From the NCBI GenBank assembly GCA_022749755.1, contig CM040453.1, positions 16,935,368 through 16,999,367 of the forward strand: 64,000 nucleotides of DNA. The letters are read 5' to 3'. Made by a program: the position numbers and the translations under genes. The stretch comes from Azadirachta indica. Lineage: Eukaryota; Streptophyta; Magnoliopsida; Sapindales; Meliaceae. Below, in pieces: positions 48,690 to 60,445 of the stretch. The notes under the pieces are model-generated. The model made no database searches and was not told where the DNA came from. It saw only the letters and a list, made by a program, of their open reading frames with translations. Every line of letters starts with the position of its first letter. Within the stretch, counting starts at the first letter, position 1.

Positions 48690-50175
48690 TATTGAAATAA
48701 TTTTTATAAATTTACAAGTACTGTATTTTTTATACAACTTTTTCATTGTAATTTAATTTTCTATATCAAAATTACAAGTACAAAAATGATTCATAATCCT
48801 TATGCTACATTTATATTATTTTTGTTTCATATAAAATCATAATATTGTTATTTATTAATTTGTGTTTATTTATGCCCAACTCATTGTAATTACATTTTTA
48901 TGTTGTGTTTATGAAACTTATGTCTATTTTTACTATTTTATGTTAGTTTATTGTTTTTTATTCTTTATTTTTGACTTTTACAAGTACTTTATTTTACCTA
49001 CATGTTATATATTTTAATTTAATTTTTTATGTAGAGATTATAAATTTTATGTGAATTTATAACCTTTACCCCAAAATTACGATTTTTTTATTTTATTTAC
49101 AATTATATTGTTATACAATTTGATATTAATTTATACTTATTTTAATGCAATTATATCTTTTATGTTAAATTTATGAAATTGGTATTTATTTTTATTATTT
49201 TATTTTGGTTTATATTTTATTTTTAACTTTTACAAGCGTTTTAGTTTATATACAAGTTATACATTATAATTTAATCTTTTACGTGAATATTACAAATTTT
49301 ATATGAATTTATAACTTTTACATGACAATTACATTTTTTTGTTTTGCTTAATATAATTATGTTGTCATTTAACAATATGTTGTTAGTTTATATGTATTTC
49401 AATGCATTATATTTTTTTTTTATATTGAATTTATGAAATTGATTTTTATTTTTATTCTTTTATATTACATTATATTTTATTTTTAATTTTTATAAGTATT
49501 ATATTTTATATACAAATTATATGTTATAATTTAATTTTTTATGTGAAGATTACAAATTTTATATGGATCTATAACTTTTATATCAATATTATAATTCTTT
49601 TACTTTTTTCACAATTATTTTGTTATCATTTGACAATTTGATGTTAATTTATATGTATTTCAATGTATTTATATTTTTTTATCTTAAATTTATGAAATTG
49701 ATATTTACTTTTACCTTTTTTATGTTGACTTTTTTTAATTTACAAGTGTTATATTTTATATACAAGCTTTATATTATAATTTAATTTTTTATATTAAGAT
49801 AATCAGTTTATTGTTGATTTATATGTTTTATGTTACTTTTGTAATTTTTTTGTTCCATATACAAATATAACATTTTCATTTATCATTTTACTGTTAACTT
49901 ATATTCGTATCATCACATTTACATGTTTCATGTTAAATTTATTAAATCAATATAATTTTTACTCTTTAATGTTAATTTATTATTTTTATTTTTTAATTTT
50001 TACCTTTACAAGTGTTATATTTTACATACAAGTTTTATATTGAAATTTAATTTTCTATATTAAGATAATAAGTTTAATATAGATTTACACATTATATGTT
50101 ATATTTATAATTTTTTTTTTTATTTAATATACAAATATAATATCGTTATTTATTATTTTGATGTTAATTTGTATT
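48690..50175. repeat. degenerate AT-rich satellite, period about 260 bp, about 6 units
   Basis: The marker GATGTTAATTTATA or a close variant recurs at about 48855, 49123, 49380, 49641, 49891 and 50161 (spacings 250-270). Each unit also carries, in the same order, TTTATGAAATTG.TATTTATT, TTTACAAGT.TTATATTTTATATACAAG, TTTAATTTTTTATGT and ATTACAAATTTTATATG-like blocks. Units are diverged. No coding sequence. Confidence 0.8.
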
Positions 50176-51404
50176 TGTAGTATCAAATATAATAATTAAA
50201 ATTTAAACTAATTACTTTTTAATAAAACTAGAATTAATTACAAGTAACGGATTTATAATTTGAATAAAATTCAAATTATTTAATGGAGTTCTAGAATCGG
50301 AATAAAATGATAATTAATTACAAGATTTAGATAAAAACATAATAAAAATATTTTTTTGTTTACTTAATAATAGGAAAAAAATTTAAATAAACAAAAAATA
50401 TATATTTTTTCTCTCATTGCACTTAATCGTTAAAATTATATTCGACTAGTAAATTATAATAGTTTAGTTCATTTAAGTTAATTAATATAAACCATAAATT
50501 TAATCCAATTGCGCAAATGATCTACATTATCAATACCGAATTTTCGTCAAAAAAAATATTCATTATATTTAAGTTTTGAGCGTAAGTATAATATTGAAGA
50601 TAGCATACACATTAAGACTTAAAGATATATCTATTTATAAAATATGATTTGATTAGGTGGTTAGAACCCTTGCACTCATTGTGAATGCAAGGGTTGGAGC
50701 TCTCTGTAAACTAATTTTCTTAAATTTTAACAAAATATTTTAATGGTAAGGAAGTTTTTGGGTATTAAAATCTTATAGATGAGTAAATTATACGATAATG
50801 TATGTTAAAAAAATGATACTACGAATTGTTCTAAAAATTATATATAATATCGAATATCTTGATGAGGAGGGTGATCACAACAGTCAACAGCTTATATTAA
50901 TTGAACGAGGCAGGACGTGAAAAAGCAATCGATATCTTCTTCTTATTTTGATACTTAAATTAATTCACCTTTCCATTTTGCTTTCATTAATTAACACTTT
51001 TTTTATTTTAATTTGGGTAGTTGCTTTTCAAAAAATTCTCATATCTTTATTTTAAAATTCTAAACCTTTTCATAATTCTTAAAGAATTTGTTAAAGCTTA
51101 GGGCCCGTATATACACTTCTAGTAGTGAGCCCTCACTGATAATAACTCAAAACCAAGTAGACACTTTCAGCTTTAAGCACACTCACTTTTACAAATTTAT
51201 CGAATGGGATTATGGAGACTGAAATTAGCCTCATTGTACCTTAGAGTATATACAACCTTTTGTACAACTTCGATATAAGCTCAAGTAACAATCATCATTC
51301 TATTTATAATCAGTCATAAATTTTTGGAAATGAGAAACATTATTCTCAACAAAACAAGATGAAACAAAATATTACATGTATATCTTACTATACACTCCTC
51401 ATCC
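50176..51404. other. AT-rich DNA with a dispersed repeat copy
   Basis: 50575-50790 is copy 2 of the dispersed repeat at 45785-46050. 51117-51127 reads TTCTAGTAGTG, which could be the right end of a CACTA element. No gene recognised. Confidence 0.45.
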
Positions 51405-51715
51405 TTTAATTTAGTTACTTGTAGTATTTGCAACTTCTGTTCGCTCAAAACTCTTGGCAAAAAAAATCTCCATTTTTAAGCACTCTTTTGCAATTAATTA
51501 TTTGTGCTAAGATGAGAATTTAAGTGTGTAATTCCTTAAACAAAAAACCTTATAACCTTGGTAAGCGATTAAGTCTCGAATACTCAAGTGGCTAAATAGG
51601 ATCCTCCTCCATTTCTTTGATTACCTATTATATAACTTCTTGTATCACTTTACAATCAGTTATCTTTTTTGTTTCTTTTAAATTTTACTTTTAAATGTTG
51701 ACAGTATTACCAAAT
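51405..51715 (-). pseudogene. relic of an NLR leucine-rich-repeat exon
   Basis: The plus-strand text aligns in order with the LRR exon at 37362-37805. Shared blocks are TTCAC/TTAGTTACTTGTAGTATT, AAAAAATCTCCATTTTTAAGCAC, CTTGTGCTAA.ATG.GAATT, CCTTGGTAAGCGATTAAG and GATCCTCCTCCATTTCTTTGA. It is heavily mutated, with no open frame. It is a third trace of lost NLR copies, oriented like the first NLR. Confidence 0.7.
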
Positions 51716-52394
51716 TTATCAATCCATGATAGCTGAAAAATTAATATTCAATAATTTATGTATTTTCGAGTGATTTAATTTGAAGAAGGAATCAAAATAT
51801 GTACCAAGTCAAATAATTCTTAAAATTTTAAATAATCAAATCTGATACAAAATTGAATATGATTTTGAGAAGAACAACAACAACAACAACAATCAAAGCT
51901 CTCAAATTAACAAACTAGATTAAAAAATGCAATCGCTAAAAACTAAAGAACAAATTTAAGTTACAAATCGGTTTAATAATAAAGTCACAATATTGAAACA
52001 ACAAATAACTTTAACAATTTGTTGCAAATCAACTATGGAGGATAGAAGAACTAGAAAGACTCTAAATGGTCGCCATAGAATCACTTTTAAGTTAACACAC
52101 AACTCATCACGCTTGAAAACCTCCAACCCATACTCTTCTCGGGTGTTCTCTTTAGAGTTCTCCGCATAGAAGCTTAACTCACGCCACTGGGCGTGCAATT
52201 TTCACTCAGCAGGAGTGTCTTACTCTTTAGTATCTAACTCTTCTCGTTTGTTTCCTTGTCACACAGCCAGCCTCCATCCTATTCCCTCATCTTTTCTTAC
52301 ATCACACAGTCAGCCTTCATTCAAAATTACATACCCATCCTTCCAACAAACCAACAAAACCTTTTGACTTTTTCTTTGTCCTCTTACCAAAAGA
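51716..52394. other. spacer and probable LINE 5' region
   Basis: A CAA repeat (about 51876-51895) is followed from about 52200 by GC-balanced DNA that is probably the LINE 5' untranslated region (two CACACAG.CAGCCT copies near 52260 and 52305). Confidence 0.4.
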
Positions 52395-53835
52395 ATGAAC
52401 ACGGGGGAACTTATAGAGTTATATAACTCCCTTTCACTGTCAGAAGAGGAAATCGAAATCAATGTCATAGGAGGTAGTGCAAAAATAGCAGGAAAACAAA
52501 AACTGGAACGATGCCTTGCGGGGAAAATCCTGAATAAAAAACTGGTTAACAGAGAGGGCTTTAATGTTGACATTCAACAGATCTGGAAAACAGTTCAGCG
52601 AGTAAAGATCGAGAGTGCAAGTGATAATAAATTCACCTTCCAATTCAAGTCTGCCTGGGAAAGAAAACGGATACTAAATGGGGGTCAATGGAATCTGATA
52701 GAGCCCTTATTGCATTGGCAGAGCTAAGTGGTGTGGGAGATATATGAAAAGTGGAGTTCGCGAGAGCATCCTTTTGGCTGCAAATCCAAAATTTACTAGT
52801 AATCTGCATGACAAAGGAAATGGCTTATTGCTTAGGAAATCTTGTGGGTAAGGTGGAGGAGGTGGATACCGATCTGCATGGTGATGTTCTGGGTCGATGT
52901 ATCAGAGTCAAAATCAATATAGATATCTCAAAACCACTTAAAATAGGGATTAAGATTCAATTAGAGGGAATGGAAGAAATAACCACTTTGCCGCTACTCT
53001 ACGAAAGATTAGTAGATTATTGCTTTAATTGTGGGCATATCGGCCATCTTCATTGAGAGTGCACAATCCCACGTCCAACGCAATCAGGAGAGGAAACAAG
53101 AAACACATTCAAATATGGGCCATTGCTAAGAGCAGTAAGGCCGTATGAAAAGTTTCGTAGCTCCAAGAGCAAGGAGAAGGAACTGGAGAACTGGGAAAGA
53201 GCAAAGCAAAAAGGAAAACAATCATGCCATGACAGCACCGGTGTCAGAAAAACCTAATCAGAAGCATGAGGAGGAGAGCGAGAAACAACAGGCGAATTTC
53301 TCGGGTAACAAAAAAGTAGCTGTAAACCAAGCAGAAGCCAGGGAAGGCAACCAAATATCTGAAATCATGGCCTTGGATTCGAAAAGTCTGGCATGTAAAA
53401 ACTCAGGCTGAAAATTCTCTTTCCATTAAAGAAGAACTGGGACAGGGTAAAAAAGCGATCAGAGATCGAACTCTACAGAGAAAGACCAAAGATATGTTAA
53501 GAGACCACGATGGACTTAATAGACCAGGGCATAGTGATCACAGATAAAACAGAGAACCTCTCTTTATGAAAGCAGAGGTGGAACCAGGCAAGAAAACAAA
53601 TGATATTAAACTCTCAACAAATGATGGAACCCAATACACGCTGCAAAGGCCCATTCACTCCGCTACATTAGCCAGCACAAGTGGCAAGAAAGAGCAAAGC
53701 CCAACAAAAAGGTGGAAGATTAGGGCCAGAACAAAAGAGCGTAGAAACAATGCAGGAGTGCAGGACGCCATAAAGGTTAAGAGATTAAGAGCTGAACCGG
53801 AAGAAATGGAGATAGAGCCTGTGCCCAAAAGGTAA
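52395..53835 (+). pseudogene. LINE ORF1 (DUF4283 / CCHC zinc knuckle), broken
   Basis: The first part, from ATG 52395, resembles plant L1-type ORF1 with a DUF4283-like RNA-binding region (VQRVKIESASDNKFTFQF, then RILNGGQWNL). After a frame break it continues at 52751 with CFNCGHIGHLH (about 53020-53052), the remains of a CCHC zinc knuckle. The last 700 bp encode a Lys/Glu-rich tail in fragments (53145-53411 and 53566-53835). Several stops prevent one product. A 24-bp local duplication (TAACAGAAGCGGATAACAC) lies just after it at 53837-53882. Confidence 0.8.
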
Positions 53836-53994
53836 TAACAGAAGCGGATAACACACAACGGGAATAACAGAAGCGGATAACACTGACCCAATTACTTTGC
53901 CTAGCTCTCATTCATCAATAATTCATATTCCAACTCTATACAAGATGAACAGGCGTGTGCTGGACTTCAGGCCCGCCTACACCCATGAGAATCT

Positions 53995-55992
53995 TATGCT
54001 GGAATGTCCGAGGACGGGGGAACTCTCGGATGCTCCGAGCATTGAAAGAAGTTCTCTGTGTGCACAAGCCAGAGATAATCTTTTTAGCTGAAACCAAAGT
54101 TAATTCAGCACACATTAAATGATTAAAACACAGAATTAATTTTTGACTATCATTTTGTTATAAACAGAACAGGTCTCAGTGGGGGTTTAGCAATCTTTTG
54201 GCCATCAGAAATTGATCTTACTATCCTGTCCTATTCTCAACATCATATAGATACTTCAATCAATAACAGAGGTGAAAGGTGGAGGTTTACATGGACTTTA
54301 CTCCGAAAACAACATACATGGACTTTACTCCGCAGATTGGCACAAGTATCATCAATACCACGGTTATGCGGGGGAGATTTCAATCAATACTACGTCCAGA
54401 GGAGAAAAGAAGAGGTCAACTTCCACAATTCTTAGGCAATACAAGATTTTCAAAATGCATTAAGGGACTGTGACTTAACTGGTTTAGGATACACAGAGAA
54501 CTACTTTACATGGTCCAACAAACGGGATGGGAACGAACTAATTATGGAGAGACTAGACAGGTTCAGTGCTTCTTCTAGCTAGAAGGATATATACAGGGGT
54601 AACAGTGTCAAATATAGAAGCCTGGAGTTCTGATCACTCACCAATCGTAATTGAGTTTAGGAAAAGAAAGGCAACATTAGCAGAGAAAAAGAGATGTTGG
54701 GGGCATCGATTCCACTTCGAAGAATTCTGGGACCATTATGAAGAATGCCATGAAATAGTTAACCAAGTGTGGAGTCCAGTAAGGGAGAATGACAGTAGTC
54801 CCATCCTAAACTTCATACACAAGTCTAAGGTGATTCGAAGTAGAATGCAAGAATGGAGCCAGAAGACATTTGGACATAGAAGAAATCGCATAAAGTCTCT
54901 AATAAAGAAACTCAATTACTTAAAAGCCCCCTCTCCGGAGGACTCAAAAGGAATAAGGGAAGCAGAGAATCAGATAGAGAGACTGCTAAATGACGAGGAG
55001 ATCTACTGGAGACAGAGATTAAAAGCTCTATGTTTACAAGACGGAGACAAAAACACGAAGTTCTTCCATGGCAAGGCCTCAGACAGAAGAAGAAGGAACT
55101 TGATTGAAGAGGTATTAGATCAGAACAACTTCTGGAGGGAGGATACCCAAGAAATTGAACATGAAGCATGCAAGTACCTTAATGAATTATTCACCTCTTC
55201 CAATCCCCTAAATTCATGGCTGAAATTGGCTTTAAGATGATTAAACCAGAGGGTAGATGATGAGATGAATCAAATGCTATGTAGAGAATTCAAGGCAGAA
55301 GAAATTCAAGTAGCCCTATTCCAAATGAACCCATCCAAAGCCCCTGGCCCCCACAGTCTACCAGCCACATTCTTTCACAAGCACTGGGAAACGTTCAAAG
55401 AAACAGTCATCAAGACTTGTCTATCAGTGCTCAATGAGGATGGTGATATATCAGCTTTAAACCACATTTAAATCGCTTTATTACCCCAAAAAAAAAAGAT
55501 CCCAAAAAAAAAAGATCCCAAAAAACATGAGTGACTTTAGACCCATCAGCCTATGTAACATCATCTACAAAATAATAGCCAAGTGCATTGCTAATAGGCT
55601 AAAGACCATTCTAGACTAGCTCATATCGCCGAACCAATCAGCTTTTATACCTCAAAGACTTATAACTGACAATGTCATAATCAGTTATGAGTGCTTACGC
55701 AAAATTAGAGGCAAACGAAAAGGCAAAGAAGGATTGGCGGCCCTTAAATTTGATATAGCAAGGCTTATAACAGAATTGAATGGTGTTTCTTAGAAGCAAT
55801 CATAAGCAAGCTTATAACAGAATAGAATGGTGTTTCTTAGGTGGGTGACTCTAGTAATGAGCTACATATCATCAGCAACCTTTTCCTTTCTGATTAATGG
55901 AGAGGCCAGAGGCATGGTCAAGCCACAAAGAGGTTTAAGATAGGTTTATCCTCTCTCCCCCTTATCTTTTTATCTTATGTGCCGAAGCCTTC
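53995..55992 (+). pseudogene. LINE ORF2 (endonuclease and reverse transcriptase), truncated
   Basis: ATG 53995 starts MRILCWNVRGRGNS, the N-terminus of an APE-type endonuclease, with FLAETKVN (about 54085). The catalytic SSDHSPI block follows at about 54630, then the connecting region with LQDGDKNTKFFHGKASDRRR (about 55045). The reverse transcriptase begins at about 55265 with MNPSKAPGP, continues with [13 protein letters not shown] and SPNQSAFIPQRL-like pieces, and ends at FILCAEAF (55992), before the YxDD motif. Many stops and shifts occur. Local duplications sit at 54291-54334, 55485-55522 and 55762-55838. The 3' end is cut by a CACTA terminus. Confidence 0.85.
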
Positions 55993-57092
55993 CACTACTA
56001 GAAATATGATAATTACTGATACTAAATTTCTGATAGTTTAGATAAAGTGTCAAGAAAAATAGATACAATATATTTTTTTTGATAAAGTGAAAAAAAATCA
56101 ATATTTATTAACACTAACATATGTATTAGTGATTTATGATATTTATGTATCACTAGGTATAAAATGAAATCGTTTTCGTCATTTTGCTATAGTGACAATA
56201 CTATACTTATTATGCTACAGCGACCATACATGCTTATTATGCTGTAGTGACCATACACATTTATTTTGCTACAGTAATTTTGTTATAGTGACAATCCTAT
56301 GACGTCGTTTTGTGTTTAATGAAAACATATCCAAACTCAACAAAATTCAAGTCAATCTTACTTATCTTAAACCTTATCTTGACAATTGCCGACAACCCTT
56401 ACCCTTACCCTAAAATTACCGTTTGAACATCATTCTCTATTAAGTCGCAAAATTGCTAGTTCGATCATTGGTTCAATCATCGTTACTGAGAAATGTAAAA
56501 TTTTTTTCTACCCTCGTCTTGGTTAATGAGAACATTTATAGTTTTAAAAAGAAATTAGGATAAAATTAGTGTAGGATATGCTCTTATTAGTGTAGGATGT
56601 ACTCTTTTAAGTGTAGGATATGCTTTTTTTCACTTATTTTAATTTTAAATTTTAGTTAATCTTTAATTTTTTTTTGTTAGTATCCAAATGTTCCACATAA
56701 TGGACTAACAAGAAGAATATCTAGATTTTGAATAGTTACCACTGTGGCGAGATCATTACAACTTGATCATTAATGAGTACCATGTTTTGCATTTTCTTGC
56801 TGATTTTTTTCTCTATTACCTCATGTTACCAATACTTGTTTGCAATTTGGGTCGAATATTTAAGAGGTATAATAGTTTATATGTTATACATTTTGTATCT
56901 ATTATAAACATTTATTTAAAATTTTCTGCATATTTACATTTTGTTTCTTATCATGACTAAATTATATATATTTCATTTAATATTTTGCAGCTTCATGGGA
57001 ATTAAGAAAAAATTAATAAATTATCTAAATAAAGTTGTAAATTAAGTAAGTTATCTTGACATTCTTTTTTTTTATTTATTATTTTATTGTAG

Positions 57093-57140
57093 GTGTGGTT
57101 GTGGTTGTGATTGTGGTTGTGGTTGTGGTTGTAGTTATGG
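57093..57140. repeat. GTGGTT hexanucleotide repeat
   Basis: About eight units of GTGGTT with single-base variants, inside the CACTA element. Confidence 0.9.
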
Positions 57141-57293
57141 TTAAATTAGATATAGAAGTGTTATTTTTTTGTGTAAATTATATTCTTTTATTTTACAGTA
57201 GGCACATATTTTCATAGTATATTTCATATTATGCATATCCTACTGATTTCATACTGATGCATGGCATACAAATAAACAAGTTGACAATTTGAG

Positions 57294-58190
57294 ATGGATA
57301 AGCATTGGATACTTAGTGATAGATTATCGACAAAATATGAGAATGAGGTTGATGAATTCTTGACTTTTGCAATAGTATATGCAGAAAACCATAAGTCAAT
57401 TAGATGTGCATGTAAGTCATGTTTGAAAAAGGTTTTCTACCAACATATACCATTTGGAATAGACATGCAAAGATATAACATAATTCTAATTTTTCAAATT
57501 CCCAAACACATTATGAAAGTCATCAATTGAGGTACAAATATTTTTTAATATTGTTGACATGGTAGAAGATGCTTATGAACATTGTGAAAAAAATCTTAAG
57601 CATTTTAGGAAAACATTTGAAAATGTTGAAAAACCATTGTTTTCAGGTTCTAAACATTCAAAACTATATGATTTAATGAAAATTTATAATGTTAAAGGAA
57701 ATTTTGGGTGGTTGGACAAAGGGTTTTTAGTTTTATTAAATGTTCTTGCAGACATATTATCTAAAAATAATTCTTTGCCTACATCAATTTACAAAATCAA
57801 AAAATTATAAAAGTATTAGGCTTAGAATATGAGAAAATAGATGCATATAGAACAATTGTATTCTTTATAGAAAGAAATATGTAAACCATATCAAATGCGC
57901 TTTGTGTAAATAAAGTAGGTGGGAAAAGCTAAAAAACAAACCAAAAAATAAATTTGATAAAATTTCAGCTAAAACTTTGTGGTACTTTCTGTTTATCGTT
58001 AGGATTAAACATATGTTTCAATCACCACACATTATAGAAAACTTAATTTGGCATGCAATAAAGAAAATAAAAGATGACAAGCTTTGTCTTCCAACAGATT
58101 CACCAGCATAGCAATTAGTTGATAACAAGTGGTCTGAGTTTACACATGATCCTAAGAACCTTAGGTTAGGGCTTTAAACTGATGGGGTAA
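57294..58190 (+). pseudogene. CACTA transposase (TNP2-like), broken
   Basis: From ATG 57294 the frame reads MDKHWILSDRLSTKYENEVD and then CACKSCLKK, like the transposase-associated domain that opens plant CACTA proteins. After stops it resumes at 57559 with ENVEKPLFSGSKHSKLYDLM and GWLDKGFLVLLNVLADIL. Pieces resembling LWYFPL..RIKHMF and DPKNLRLGL, typical of the Transposase_21 region, lie between 57970 and 58180. Frameshifts and stops occur throughout. The catalytic remainder is missing. Confidence 0.8.
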
Positions 58191-60060
58191 AATGTGGTCT
58201 CTGGTTATAGGATGCACAGTAGAGGATGGAAACCTGCTTATTGTGTGGCCAAGCGTGCTTTCATGTTTAATGTCAATTACAATCATGATGGTTAAGTTAA
58301 TCGCAATTATAGTTGGGTTTAGCATAACAATTTACAATGTTTTACAATGAAATCGCTTTTTAGGAGGGGTTTTCTTTAGTTTTTAGCTATTGGCTCGTCT
58401 TTATCTTTTTGCAGAAAGACTTATGGGAAGAAGAGGAAGAACATCGACCATTATTTTTGCCTGGTCAGGACTTATTGCAATCACACTCTCCATCCTTTGG
58501 GTGGCAATCAATCCACCCTCAAGTACAAACCAAATTAAGGCTTATTTTGGTTCCCCTAATAACTCACTTTTTACTGTTAAGTTGAATCCTTTTAGAAACA
58601 TTATTCCTTCATTATATTCTTATTCTCTTGTGTTTTCCAAGTACTCTCATTATTATCAAGTAGTCATCATGGTCACCACCTTGTCTTTGTAGGTTAAGGC
58701 TGTCAATTTTGTGGTAGGTTTCTTTTTTCAAACATAATTAGGGTTTAATTGGGGGACAAAATTAGTTGGTTTGGACATTTTAAAAATTCCCTTTATGATT
58801 TTGGATGGTTTCGTAAATTTCTCATGAACAAACATTCATGTCATAGAATATCTATGCACAAGGTCATAAATTCGTTATGATGCAAAATGTAATAATTTGA
58901 GCACAAAACTAAGTAGATATGTTTTTTTTTTCAACACACAACTTGTTATGATTTGGTATTGTGTTTTGCAACCCAAAACACATCTTTTTAACTAAAAGAA
59001 CTCAAAGCTTATATCTTAATTCAGCTACCTTTTTAACATACTAGAGTAATGTTTATTTTTTCTGTTTGAAATTTGAATTAAACTGAAATTTAAATTTAAA
59101 TGATATATTTAGTTTTATATTTTAAATATCTTAATATGAATGTTAATTTTTTTTTTTTAAATAAAAATTTGAAACTGGTACGTTGACATAAATGTTCTAA
59201 ACAATCTTAAATTAATATATTAAGTTTTGAACTTATATAAATATTAAATAATATATTAAAAATATTATTGACAAATAAAATATTTAAATTATTTAGACAT
59301 TTATTTGTTTAGATTTAAATCAATTTTTTTAATTTAATTATATTAAAATATTTTTAATAAATATTTAAATATAAATTAAAAAATTACTTTTGGATATTTA
59401 AATAATTACATTTAAATTTCAACTAAAAAAACAAATAGGTCCTAAATCTTATTAAATGTTGAAAGATTAAAAATAAAATTTAATCCTCACAAATTTTTTG
59501 TGCTTTTTTTCCCTTCTCTGTTTGATTAATTCCTATATTTATTTTTTTTTTTAATTTTCTCAAATCTATAGCAAATCAAGAACAACATAGTAACAACTAC
59601 ATAATAAACTAGATTATAAGTAGCATGCTAAACAAATCAAAAAACAAAAGGAAGGTTATCAATTGTTGAAGTTAAAAATAAAAGGAAGAAAGTAAAGTAG
59701 AGGTTTTAAAATACATTGATTTGATATTATTTGATCTTCTACACAAAAATTTAAATTTTTATATTTAAAATTGAAAATGTAATTTAAAACTATAAAACAA
59801 ATTTTAAAATTGTAACACAAAACTTAAAATATTTTTAATGTAAAACTAATTTTCATAATTTAGTGGAAACTAATTTTCACAATTTAGTGGGAACTGATTG
59901 TAAATTTATAAGGGCTAAACATAAGTTTTTTCACTGTCAAGTGTGTGTGAATCAAATCTTTCCTCCCTGGTTGAGGAAGGAGCTCGAGTCTCGACCGTTG
60001 CATTGGAATAAATTTTCTTTAAAAACTACAGTCGCGTTGATAAATTGTAGGGTCTAAATG
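58191..60060. other. AT-rich intergenic DNA
   Basis: A stretch at 58390-58692 is open without a true ATG start (internal [17 protein letters not shown]) and could be a decayed coding piece, but no family is recognised. 58740-58810 shares wording with 11225-11290 (GGATGGTTTGGTAAATTT). A short duplication (ACTAATTTTCA.AATTTAGTGG) is at 59846-59890. Confidence 0.4.
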
Positions 60061-60445
60061 ACGTTCCGCCCTCAACATTTTAATAAAACCCAAAATCTAT
60101 TTTAGCCACAGTTTAATTTACCAGTCACCGATTGCGAAAAAATTAAAACCCTAACCAACCCATCGCCGCCGCGTCACCCGCTTTCATCGTCGGCTGACGC
60201 CACCATCGAGTTCACCACCACCCACTGGCCGAAAACCCCATCTAGCATCTTCATCATTCCACCAAGAGAAACGCCAATCGAAGCCGTCACAGCCGCTCAA
60301 ACCATGGCTCGAAATGCATTAAGCAGCGCCTTGATTTGGCCTTTACTACCACCTCCAGTGTTCTCAATGTCTGAGTATTCTCAGCAGCAGATTGTTCCTT
60401 TCCTGTGTGAAGCTGCACAGCCGCTTGTCATCAAGTCCCTCCAAG
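60061..60445 (+). pseudogene. orphan 5' leader and first exon of an unknown gene
   Basis: An island of higher GC (60150-60300, CCATCGCCGCCGCGTCACCC) precedes ATG 60304. A 47-codon coding exon starts MARNALSSALIWPLLPPP and ends VIKSLQ before a possible donor CAAG|GTTTCT at 60445. Without splicing the frame stops two codons later (TAA). No following exon is evident before the second NLR about 1 kb downstream. It looks like the detached 5' end of a gene left by duplication, transposition or rearrangement. I do not recognise the protein. Confidence 0.45.

Larger units (their letters stand above)
55993..58190 (+). mobile_element. CACTA (En/Spm-type) element, left end and transposase remains
   Basis: CACTACTAGAAATATG begins exactly where the LINE reverse transcriptase stops and is a CACTA-type terminal repeat. 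Subterminal repeats of the form GCTACAGTGACCATACA, in several variants, follow at 56200-56300, typical of the class. A transposase remnant is inside. No right terminus was found downstream, so the end given is the last recognisable transposase sequence. Confidence 0.75.

Noticed and set aside
58390..58692. 100-codon frame as a gene
   Set aside because: It opens without ATG, has no family resemblance and lies in decayed transposon surroundings.
59863..60057. 64-codon plus-strand open frame before the GC-rich island
   Set aside because: No family resemblance; it overlaps a short duplication and ends at the start of the leader-like island.
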